From Streptomyces sp. NBC_00287 (lineage in GTDB: Bacteria > Actinomycetota > Actinomycetes > Streptomycetales > Streptomycetaceae): DNA of 64,000 nt. The position numbers and the translations under genes were made by a program. The stretch covers positions 7,812,001 to 7,876,000 of the forward strand of contig NZ_CP108053.1 in the NCBI RefSeq assembly GCF_036173105.1, given 5' to 3'. The notes under the pieces were generated by a model, which did not search any database, had not been told where the DNA came from, and worked only from the letters and a program-made list of their open reading frames with translations. Shown in pieces: positions 9,906 through 16,446 of this stretch (the first letter of the stretch is position 1; every line of letters starts with the position of its first letter).

Positions 9906-10290
9906 GACCGGAGTACCGCCGTAAGAGAGGGGATGCCGTCCTCATGCCGTAAGAAAGGGAGATGCCGTCGGAGGCGGCCGGAACGCTCGATGATCGGGTC
10001 GGGTGATGATCGGGTCTGTGCGGAAGCTGATCGCTACAGTCTGCGCATGGTTCGTGACAAGCCTCTCGCGTCCCCCGACCCACACCCCGGCGCCCGCCAG
10101 GACTCCCGTCTCGGCCACCTCCTCTGGCTCGCGCAGGTCAAGCTGGCGTCGAGCTCACGGACGCTGACCTGCGAGGATCACGCCACGAACACCCCAGGGT
10201 GAGCACTTCATCGCTCTTGGTGAAACCTTCCGCCGGAGGCTCCGGATGTGCCCCTCAGTCGACGGATATGCAGGTGAAGGGCGCTCCGAA
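9906..10290. other. gene-poor interval between aldehyde dehydrogenase and tRNA-Leu
   Basis: I see no convincing gene. Two imperfect 23/24-bp direct repeats lie at 9918-9940 and 9946-9969, and CTCATGCCGT from the preceding gene's end recurs inside them. A 51-codon frame at 10047-10202 follows a TACAGT box by 6 bp, as a leaderless gene would, but its product resembles nothing I know. Confidence 0.5.
9918..9969 (+). repeat. pair of degenerate direct repeats after the aldehyde dehydrogenase gene
   Basis: GCCGTAAGA-AGGG-GATGCCGTC occurs at 9918-9940 and again at 9946-9969. The CATGCCGT motif also ends the upstream gene, so this resembles the gene-tail duplication seen after sucD. Confidence 0.6.
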
Positions 10291-10297
10291 ACCTTGG

Positions 10298-10303
10298 TAT
10301 TGT
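10298..10303 (+). promoter_or_regulatory. probable promoter of tRNA-Leu
   Basis: TATTGT makes a good -10 hexamer, with the poorer GTGAAG 18 bp upstream as -35. Transcription would begin near 10309, at the base of the leader hairpin. Confidence 0.45.
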
Positions 10304-10308
10304 TGTCC

Positions 10309-10344
10309 CTGTCGCCGCGGGGAACACCCCCCGCAAGGCGACAG
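10309..10344 (+). other. hairpin in the tRNA-Leu precursor leader
   Basis: CTGTCGCC + GCGGGG pairs with CCCCGC + GGCGACAG, giving a 14-bp stem with a 6-nt loop and a 2-nt bulge. It ends 7 nt before the mature tRNA 5' end. It has no T tract and lies downstream of the likely promoter, so a leader or RNase processing structure is more likely than a terminator. Confidence 0.6.
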
Positions 10345-10351
10345 ACACCTA

Positions 10352-10436
10352 GTCCGGGTGGCGGAATGGCAGACGCGCTAGCTTGAGGTGCTAGTGCCCT
10401 TTATCGGGCGTGGGGGTTCAAGTCCCCCCTCGGACA
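10352..10436 (+). tRNA. tRNA-Leu, anticodon GAG
   Basis: 85-nt type II tRNA. Acceptor stem GTCCGGG (10352-10358) pairs with CTCGGAC (10429-10435) with one G-T pair; D arm GGCGGAATGGCAGACGC; anticodon stem CTAGC/GCTAG around loop TTGAGGT, so the anticodon is GAG (reads CUC/CUU). A long variable arm, TGCCCTTTATCGGGCG, is typical of Leu. T loop is GTTCAAGTC. CCA is not encoded. Confidence 0.96.
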
Positions 10437-10441
10437 CATCC

Positions 10442-10483
10442 CAGCTTGTGCGGATCGAGGCTCTCCTCGGTCCGCACAAGCTG
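10442..10483 (+). terminator. terminator of tRNA-Leu
   Basis: CAGCTTGTGCGGA pairs perfectly with TCCGCACAAGCTG (13 bp), with an inner CGAGG/CCTCG stem and CTCT loop, followed by TTT. It begins 6 nt after the tRNA 3' end. Confidence 0.88.
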
Positions 10484-10678
10484 TTTCTGCGTACGGGCGC
10501 CCCGGTCTACGACGTACGCCGCAGCCCGCCCCGTTTCGCCGACGGCAACCTCCAACGGAACCTGGCGATCGTGGCGCACCCGGCGGCAGCGGTACCTGGA
10601 GGAGAACCTCGCCGCCCTCGCCGTAGAACGGTCCCCCGACCAGCCTGACCTTCGTCAACGGCTGAGCGCGAGCCTCCT

Positions 10679-11929
10679 CTACGGCACCCCGAGCTCGAAG
10701 AGCACATACCCCGCGTACGACCCGGAGGCCGCCGCCGCGATGCCCAGGGGCCAGCACATCATCAGGGGGCTGAGGCGGCGCAGGGCGAAGGCGAGGGGAA
10801 GGAAGAGGGGGAACGCGGGGAGGAGGTAGCGGGAGACGTTGGCGAAGATCTGCTGGCTGCCGAGGATCAGGGCCAGGGTCAGGGCCGTGTAGACCACGAG
10901 TGGCGCCGGTGGACGGTGGCGGAAGAGCAGCCCGAGCATCGTGAAGGCGAGCACGACCGTGCCGACGCCGACGACATCCGCGAAGGGGTAGGCGAAGAGA
11001 TAGTCGAAGTGGCCCACCGGGACGGAGGTGAGGACGTCCAGGGTCTGGTCGCCGTAGTCGAAGGTGTGCGCCCAGGCGCCGTCCTGGAGTTTGAAGTAGC
11101 CGCCGTAGTCGCCCATGCGGTGTCCGACCCAGGCCAGGTAGCCGAAGAGGCCGAGCGGTGCGATGGCCAGCGCGAGCAGCGGTCGTACGACGCCCTCCTC
11201 CCGTCGATGCCGGTGCAGGGCGAGGGCGACGGCGACGCCCAGGGCCGCGATCAGGGCGCCGGCGGTGGGGCGGTTGAGGCCGGCGAGGAAGGTGAGGAGG
11301 CCGGCGGTGAGCCAGTTGCGGATCAGCATGGTGTGACAGGCCCAGGCGGCCAGGGCGACGTAGAGGGAGTCGGAGTAGACCGCCCACTCGACGCCCGAGC
11401 CGGGCCATACGGCCCACAGTCCGGCCGCGGCCAGGCCGGTCCGTCGGCCGCCGAAGCGTTCGGCGACCGTGTAGATCCCGAGGGCCGCCGCGAAGGACGC
11501 GACGACGGAGACGAACAGGCCGGCGCCGTACGAACCCAGGCCGGTGGCCTCGGAGACCAGGCGCATCAGTGCTGGGTAGAGCGGGAAGAAGGCGGCCGAG
11601 TTGCCTTCGATGGTGATCATTCCGGTGGCGCCGGGGACCGGGACGAGTGCCGGGTCGTAGCCGTGCTGCGCGACCTGCTGGTACCACCAGCCGTCCCAAG
11701 TGGCGAGCACATCCCAGGGGTGTGCGCCGCCACCGAAGCGGGGGTGCTTCTCGCGGAAGTCGCCCGCGGAGTGCAGCAGGTAGAGGAAGACGGTGAAGCC
11801 GATCAGCTTCAGGGTGCCGTAGAGGGCGAGTACGGGGCCGTAGTGTGCGGCGGCCTTGCGCAGCGGGTGCGGTGGCTGGGCCTCGGTGAGGCGGGCGTTC
11901 CAGGTCGGTCTGGTGTCGGTGGCGTTCAT
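10679..11929 (-). CDS. PIG-V-like integral membrane mannosyltransferase
   Basis: 416-residue polytopic protein resembling PIG-V/GT-C mannosyltransferases, which use polyprenyl-phosphate sugars on the outer face of the membrane. The family-like first loop carries WDVLATWDGWWYQQVAQHGYDP, where the WD-W-Y acidic segment is the expected catalytic region, followed by SAAFFPLYPALM and about ten hydrophobic helices (AALGIYTVAERF, GLLTFLAGLNRPTAGALIAAL, PLLALAIAPLGLFGYLAWVG). It ends with helices around YLLPAFPLFLPLAFAL. The ATG at 11929 overlaps the stop of the upstream glycosyltransferase (ATGA), so the two are translationally coupled and probably work in one pathway, the first making the lipid-linked sugar and this one transferring it. 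Acceptor unknown. Confidence 0.8.
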   Translation of the reverse strand: MNATDTRPTWNARLTEAQPPHPLRKAAAHYGPVLALYGTLKLIGFTVFLYLLHSAGDFREKHPRFGGGAHPWDVLATWDGWWYQQVAQHGYDPALVPVPGATGMITIEGNSAAFFPLYPALMRLVSEATGLGSYGAGLFVSVVASFAAALGIYTVAERFGGRRTGLAAAGLWAVWPGSGVEWAVYSDSLYVALAAWACHTMLIRNWLTAGLLTFLAGLNRPTAGALIAALGVAVALALHRHRREEGVVRPLLALAIAPLGLFGYLAWVGHRMGDYGGYFKLQDGAWAHTFDYGDQTLDVLTSVPVGHFDYLFAYPFADVVGVGTVVLAFTMLGLLFRHRPPAPLVVYTALTLALILGSQQIFANVSRYLLPAFPLFLPLAFALRRLSPLMMCWPLGIAAAASGSYAGYVLFELGVP

Positions 11930-13113
11930 CGGGCTCCCTTGCGGAACACCCAGGCGCGGAAGAGGAGGAACCGCAGCAGGGTCGCGGTGAGGTTGGCGGC
12001 GACGAGTACGGCCAGTTCCGTGCGCGGTGAGGCGTCGGGTGTCGCGAGGTGGAGCGCGGCGAGCGCGCCGGAGCTGAGCGTCAGGCCCAGGACGAAGACC
12101 AGCAGGCCGCGGGCCTGATGCCGGAGCGCCCCGTCCCGGCCGCGTACACCGAAGGCAAACCGGCGGTTCGCGGCCGTGTTGGCCACCGCGCACACCAGGA
12201 GCGCCAGCGCGTTGGCGGCCTGCGCTCCGGTCGCCGGGCGCAGGGCGGCGTAGAGCAGGAGGTGGGCGAGGGTGCTCAGGGCGCCGACGAGGGCGAAGCG
12301 CAGGAGTTGGGGGAGCAGTCCTGGGCGTGTTCCTTCGGAGGGCAGTCTGCCGCGGGCCAGTGACGTGCCGATACGGGCGATTCCGCGCAGGTCGGCGAGG
12401 GCGGTGGCGAGGATGTCGACGCGGCTGTCCGGGTCGTCCACCCAGTCGACCGGCACCTCGTGGATGCGCAGCCCGGCCCGTTCGGCGATCACCAGCAGCT
12501 CGGTGTCGAAGAACCACTCCTCGTCCCGCACCAACGGCACCAACTGCTCGGCGACATCGCGTCGTACCGCCTTGAACCCGCACTGCGCGTCGGAGAACCC
12601 GACGGCCAGGGTGGAGCGGAGCAGGGTGTTGTAGCCGCGGGAGATGAACTCCCGTTTGGGGCCCCGGATCACGCGGGAACCGGGCGCAAGCCGGGTCCCG
12701 ATGGCGAGATCGGAGTGCCCGGAGATGAGGGGCGCGACGAGCGGGAGCAACGCGGCCAGTTCGGTCGACAGATCGACATCGACGTACGCCAGCACCGGCG
12801 CCGACGACCGCGACCAGGCCGCCCGCAAGGCTCGGCCGCGCCCCTTCTCCTCCAGCCGCAGCCACTGTGCCTCCGGCAGCTCGCGGGCGAGGCGAGCGGC
12901 GATGGCGGGTGTGGCGTCCGTGCTGGCGTTGTCGGCGACGGTGATGCGGAAGGGGTACGGGAAGCCCGCGCGGAGGTGGGCATGGAGCCGGCGCACGCTG
13001 CGTTCGAGCTCCGCCTCCTCGTTGAAGACGGGGACGACGAGGTCGAGAACGAGGGCGCGGGGGTCGACGTCTATGGGGCGCCGTGGTTTGAGCTGCTCCC
13101 GTTGCTTTGTCAC
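11926..13113 (-). CDS. GT2 dolichol-phosphate-sugar synthase fused to GtrA membrane domain
   Basis: Two-domain protein of 395 residues. Residues about 20-250 form a family 2 glycosyltransferase (LDLVVPVFNEEAELERSVRRL, VADNASTDATPAIA, DxD-type AYVDVDLSTEL, DAQCGFKAVRRD), like dolichyl/polyprenyl-phosphate mannose synthases. Residues about 270-395 are a GtrA-like four-helix domain (LLRFALVGALSTLAHLLLYA, ANRRFAFGVRG, AWVFRKGAR). Together these would make a polyprenyl-phosphate sugar and help flip it. GTG 13113 is preceded by AAGGA; the open frame upstream of it is Pro/Arg-rich and non-coding. Coupled to the PIG-V-like gene by a 4-bp overlap. The sugar is not determinable from sequence. Confidence 0.88.
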   Translation of the reverse strand: MTKQREQLKPRRPIDVDPRALVLDLVVPVFNEEAELERSVRRLHAHLRAGFPYPFRITVADNASTDATPAIAARLARELPEAQWLRLEEKGRGRALRAAWSRSSAPVLAYVDVDLSTELAALLPLVAPLISGHSDLAIGTRLAPGSRVIRGPKREFISRGYNTLLRSTLAVGFSDAQCGFKAVRRDVAEQLVPLVRDEEWFFDTELLVIAERAGLRIHEVPVDWVDDPDSRVDILATALADLRGIARIGTSLARGRLPSEGTRPGLLPQLLRFALVGALSTLAHLLLYAALRPATGAQAANALALLVCAVANTAANRRFAFGVRGRDGALRHQARGLLVFVLGLTLSSGALAALHLATPDASPRTELAVLVAANLTATLLRFLLFRAWVFRKGAR

Positions 13114-13192
13114 TGTTCGTCCTTGTCTGTGCTCTGCCGTCGGGCATGCCGAAGCCGGCCGGGGCGGGGTGTTACGGGGGCGCGGGGTGCGG

Positions 13193-13696
13193 TCAGGGGG
13201 TGGTGGCCCCGGACGGCGTGGTGGTCTCTGACGGTTCGGTGGTCTCGGGCGGTGTGGTGGTCTCCGGCGGGGGGCCCGATGCCGATTCCGTGGCCGAGAC
13301 CGGCGGCGAGGTGGGCTGGGAGGTGTCCGTGGGGGTGGATGTGGTGGTGGCCGTGTCAGTGGATGCGTCGGTGGACGCGGTTGTGGACGCGTCGGTGGAC
13401 GTCGGCGTCGTGCTCGGCTGATCCGATGTCGGCGTCGAAGTCGGGCCCGGCACCGTGGAGCTGGGCGCGGGAGCCGGAGAGCTGGGCTCGACGTGCTCCG
13501 TCCCGCCGGGTCGCAGCAGCAGGGCGAGCGCGAGTACGGCGACCGCGAGCACCGATCCGGCGGCGTTACGGGCGGCACGGAGCCGACGACGGATCCGCAC
13601 TGCGTCATGGAGTCGCTCCCGCTGCCGGGGCTCGAAGGGGGTGTACTCCTGGGAGGAGCGCATCAACTGCGCGAGCTGCTCTTCGAAGTGGTCCAT
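13193..13696 (-). CDS. small membrane protein with Ser/Thr/Pro-rich exterior, partner of ECF sigma
   Basis: 167 residues: a charged N-terminal cytoplasmic part (MDHFEEQLAQLMRSSQEYTP, then REAR-rich RIRRRLRAARNA), one transmembrane helix (SVLAVAVLALALLL, about 55-68) and a low-complexity tail of Thr, Ser, Pro and Asp repeats (TDASTTASTDASTD). Its start is 10 bp after the sigma-factor stop, behind GGAGGAG, so it is co-expressed. The topology fits an anti-sigma factor or sigma-linked membrane protein, but the HxxxCxxC zinc motif of ZAS anti-sigma factors is absent. Recent amplification of GTGGAC-type triplets probably built the tail. Function uncertain. Confidence 0.7.
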   Translation of the reverse strand: MDHFEEQLAQLMRSSQEYTPFEPRQRERLHDAVRIRRRLRAARNAAGSVLAVAVLALALLLRPGGTEHVEPSSPAPAPSSTVPGPTSTPTSDQPSTTPTSTDASTTASTDASTDTATTTSTPTDTSQPTSPPVSATESASGPPPETTTPPETTEPSETTTPSGATTP

Positions 13697-13706
13697 GGCT
13701 CCTCCT

Positions 13707-14240
13707 TCACCCCACCGGCTCGATGACATCGGACAGGAGTTGCCGCAGCCGGGCGACTCCGCGGGAGGCGTGCGAGCGGGCGGTGCCCACCGGGCAGCCC
13801 AACACCTCCGCGACCTGCCGGTCGGGCAGGTCCTGGTAGTAGCGCAGCACCACGGCGGCCCGCTGCTGGGCGGACAACTGCGCGAGCGCGGTTTCGAGCC
13901 GTGACCGCTCGGCGACGGCCGCGGACACATCGCCCGGCAGCGCCACCTCGGGCACCTCGTCGACGGGCCGCTCGCCCCACCACCGCCGTCGCGCCGACCG
14001 CGCGGCGGCCCGTGCCATGACCTTGCGGACGTATGCCTCGGGCGCCTCCTCGCCGACCTTCGCCCAGACGAACCAGAGCTTGACCAAGGACTCCTGCAGC
14101 AGATCCTCGGCACGATGCCGATCCCCTCCGGTGAGCAGGCGTGCGAGATGGAGCAGCCCCGACCACCGGGCCGCCACAAAGCCGTCGAACTCACCGTCCC
14201 GAGCCCGCTGCATCCACACGTCCCTGCTGTCGCCGGTCAC
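13707..14240 (-). CDS. SigE-family ECF RNA polymerase sigma factor
   Basis: 177-residue extracytoplasmic-function sigma factor. Region 2 is FVAARWSGLLHLARLLTGG followed by RAEDLLQESLVKLWFVWAKV (core binding and -10 recognition). Region 4 carries LSAQQRAAVVLRYYQDLPDRQVAEVLGCPVGTARSHASRGVARLR, the -35 helix-turn-helix. It has the length of actinobacterial SigE-like ECFs. GTG at 14240 gives VTGDSRDVWMQ; the in-frame ATG ten codons later is an alternative. In operon with the membrane protein at 13193-13696, which may regulate it. Target genes unknown. Confidence 0.9.
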   Translation of the reverse strand: MTGDSRDVWMQRARDGEFDGFVAARWSGLLHLARLLTGGDRHRAEDLLQESLVKLWFVWAKVGEEAPEAYVRKVMARAAARSARRRWWGERPVDEVPEVALPGDVSAAVAERSRLETALAQLSAQQRAAVVLRYYQDLPDRQVAEVLGCPVGTARSHASRGVARLRQLLSDVIEPVG

Positions 14241-14394
14241 CTACACCTGTGAGAAGGCCCTGGCACCCCTGTGGCGCTGCACTCGCGACGAGTGATCTGG
14301 GCCACATCGCGCCGGAAGTCTGTCGAGGGACGGGACGAGCCCTCGCTCCGGAGTCGCTGTGGGGCGGGTCGGCGGTGATCACCACGTCGCCCTA

Positions 14395-14411
14395 TTGCAT
14401 ATGATGTGCAA
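14395..14411 (+). promoter_or_regulatory. Nur-box-like site overlapping a leaderless promoter
   Basis: TTGCAT-N5-GTGCAA matches the published Streptomyces Nur (nickel-responsive Fur-family repressor) consensus tTGCaa-N5-ttGCAA at the TTGCA and GCAA ends. A good -10 hexamer, TATGAT (14400-14405), lies inside it and the GTG at 14412 begins right after, so repressor binding would block the promoter of a leaderless message. Downstream transporter genes resemble the Nur-controlled nik cluster. Inference from motif and context. Confidence 0.65.
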
Positions 14412-14948
14412 GTGCGTGACTACGACATCAGGGCGGCGGGCCCGGACGACATCGGTGGTGCCCGGGCCGTGATGCTCGACACCGTCTACCGCGACTTCGG
14501 CAGTGGCTATGTGCCCCGCTGGCACGGGGACATCATCGACCCTGCCGCCGCCTACCTCGCGGCCGACCGGCACACCCTCCTCGTCGCGCTCGACCCCGAT
14601 GACGGAGACATCGTCGCCACCGCCGCCCTCGACTCCCGAGGCCCCGCTCACCCACCGAACCCGCGTGAGCTTGCCGAGCGGTACCCCTCGGGGGAGACCG
14701 CGCAGCTTCGGCGGGTCTATGTGCGGCCTGCGCATCGGCGGCGGGGGCTGGCTCGGCGGCTTGTTCGGGAGTTGGTGGACTTCGCTGTCGCGGACGGGGG
14801 GTATCGGGCCGTGTATCTGCATACCGATCCGGCAGTTGAAGGGGCCGAGGCGTTCTGGCGGTCGATCGGGAAGGTCGTGCATGACGAGCGGGGCGAGCCC
14901 GGTGGTGGGCAGGGGATCGTTCATTTCGAGATACCGATGGGGCGGTAG
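14412..14948 (+). CDS. GNAT-family N-acetyltransferase
   Basis: 178-residue acetyl-CoA-dependent N-acetyltransferase. The fold is clear: N-terminal YDIRAAGPDDIGGARAVMLDTVYRDFG, then the acetyl-CoA pyrophosphate loop VRPAHRRRGLARRLVREL (motif A, R/Q-xxG-x-G/A type) and the C-terminal YRAVYLHTDPAVEGAEAFWRSIG. I place the start at GTG 14412 because a TATGAT -10 box ends 6 bp before it, implying a leaderless mRNA; GTG 14406 would add two residues. It is the first gene of the putative Nur-controlled operon, 7 bp ahead of the binding-protein gene. Substrate unknown. Confidence 0.85.
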   Translation: MRDYDIRAAGPDDIGGARAVMLDTVYRDFGSGYVPRWHGDIIDPAAAYLAADRHTLLVALDPDDGDIVATAALDSRGPAHPPNPRELAERYPSGETAQLRRVYVRPAHRRRGLARRLVRELVDFAVADGGYRAVYLHTDPAVEGAEAFWRSIGKVVHDERGEPGGGQGIVHFEIPMGR

Positions 14949-14955
14949 AACGACC

Positions 14956-16443
14956 GTGCGCCGACTGCGTCTGCTTCTTGCCCTCCTGCTCGCTCCCGTG
15001 CTCACCGGCTGCTTCGCCTCCTCCGGCAGCGGTTCCGCCGACGACGCCTCCGCCGGCTCACGGCTGCGCGTCGGGCTCGCCTTTCCGCCGGCCGAGAATC
15101 TGTCGCCGTACGGCGCCGACGCGACCATCCTCACCCGACTCGGCGTGACCGAGGGGCTGACCTCGCTCGATGCCAATGGCGCCGCCGCTCCCGCGCTGGC
15201 CGCTTCCTGGCGGCGGAAGGGGGAGCGTACGTGGGTGTTCAGCCTGCGGGAGGCCACCTTCCAGGACGGCACCGCCGTCACCCCGGCCGCCGTCGCCGCC
15301 TCCCTCACGCACGCCACCGAGGCCAAGCCCGCCCCCGCCGCCCTCGCCGGCGTCGGGCTCACCGCCAAGGCCGCCGGTGACACGGACGTACGGATCACCA
15401 CCGACGATCCCGACCCCGTGCTGCCGCTGCGGCTGTCCAGTCCTTCACTGGCCGTTCTCGCCGCCAAGGCTTACGGCGCCGACGATCGCGTCGATCTCGT
15501 CGGTACCGCCACCGGGCCCTTCGAGCTGACCAAGGTCCTGGGCAGCACCGCCGCCACCCTCGACCGGTACGACGACTACTGGGGCGGTCGCGCCCAGGCG
15601 CCCGGGATCGACGTCAAGTTCATCCCGGACGGCACCGCCCGTACCAGTGCGCTGCGCACCGGGCAGATCGACCTCGCCGAGGCCGTTCCCGTCGCCCAGG
15701 CCGCCTCCCTCGACAAGGGCGTCCGCGAGGCCACCGCCACCACACGGACCACCAGCCTGCTGCTCAACTCCCGGTCCGGGCCCTTCAAGGACGCCGCGCT
15801 GCGAGCCGCCGCCCGGCAGGCCGTCGACACCTCCGTGCTCGCCGAGGATGTGTACGAGGGGTACGCCGACGCCGGTGCCGGGATCTACGGGCCCGCCGTC
15901 ACCTGGGCCGAGGGCAAGCGGCAGCAGCCGGTGGGAAGGGCCGAGGCCGCCGAACCGGACGACAGGAAAATCACCCTCGCCACCTACGACAACCGGCCCG
16001 AACTCCCCGAAGTCGCCCAGGTGCTCAAGCAGCAGCTGGAGAAGGCCGGGTTCGACGTCACCCTCGAAGTGCGCGAGTACTCGCGGCTGGAGAGCGACGC
16101 CCTCGCGGGGAAGTTCGACGCCTTCGTCCTCGCCCGCAACACCCTCGTCGACACCGGCGACCCCGTGTCCGTGCTCGCGAGCGACTACACCTGCGACGGC
16201 GGCTACAACATCGCCCAGCTCTGCGACAAGGACGTCGACCGGGCCGTCGCGAAGGCCGAGGACGCCGTCGACACCGCCGAGCGACAGGACGCCGCGATGG
16301 CCGCCGAAGCGGAGATCCTCGGGACCGACGCCGTTGTACCGCTGGTGCATCAGCGGATCATCACCGGCGTCGGCACCTCGGTGCGCGGCGCCCTCCTCGA
16401 CCCGTACGAGCGCACCCTCGTCGGCATGGGCACCCGGCGCTGA
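14956..16443 (+). CDS. NikA/DppA-type substrate-binding lipoprotein
   Basis: 495-residue family 5 solute-binding protein, exported and lipid-anchored: the signal peptide MRRLRLLLALLLAPVLTGC ends in a LTGC lipobox. The mature protein has the family pattern PPAENLSPYGADATILTRLGVTEGL, the WVFSLREATFQDGTAVTPAAV signature and YDDYWGG, with the second lobe from about 330. Relatives bind nickel chelates or oligopeptides. The Nur-box-like site upstream of the operon favours nickel. GTG 14956 is used; spacing of 7 bp from the GNAT stop implies co-transcription. The permease follows after 3 bp. Confidence 0.85.
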   Translation: MRRLRLLLALLLAPVLTGCFASSGSGSADDASAGSRLRVGLAFPPAENLSPYGADATILTRLGVTEGLTSLDANGAAAPALAASWRRKGERTWVFSLREATFQDGTAVTPAAVAASLTHATEAKPAPAALAGVGLTAKAAGDTDVRITTDDPDPVLPLRLSSPSLAVLAAKAYGADDRVDLVGTATGPFELTKVLGSTAATLDRYDDYWGGRAQAPGIDVKFIPDGTARTSALRTGQIDLAEAVPVAQAASLDKGVREATATTRTTSLLLNSRSGPFKDAALRAAARQAVDTSVLAEDVYEGYADAGAGIYGPAVTWAEGKRQQPVGRAEAAEPDDRKITLATYDNRPELPEVAQVLKQQLEKAGFDVTLEVREYSRLESDALAGKFDAFVLARNTLVDTGDPVSVLASDYTCDGGYNIAQLCDKDVDRAVAKAEDAVDTAERQDAAMAAEAEILGTDAVVPLVHQRIITGVGTSVRGALLDPYERTLVGMGTRR

Positions 16444-16446
16444 ACC

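Noticed and set aside
10047-10202. Possible leaderless 51-codon gene after a TACAGT box
   Set aside because: No recognisable product, a poor -35 region and no neighbour suggesting a function; kept only as a note in the interval entry.
10484-10678. Open frames between the tRNA terminator and the mannosyltransferase gene
   Set aside because: Both strands give short Pro/Arg-rich translations without start signals or family resemblance; treated as non-coding.
13300-13430. GTGGAC-rich repeats that at first looked like an intergenic array
   Set aside because: They are the codons of the Ser/Thr/Asp-rich tail of the membrane protein at 13193-13696.
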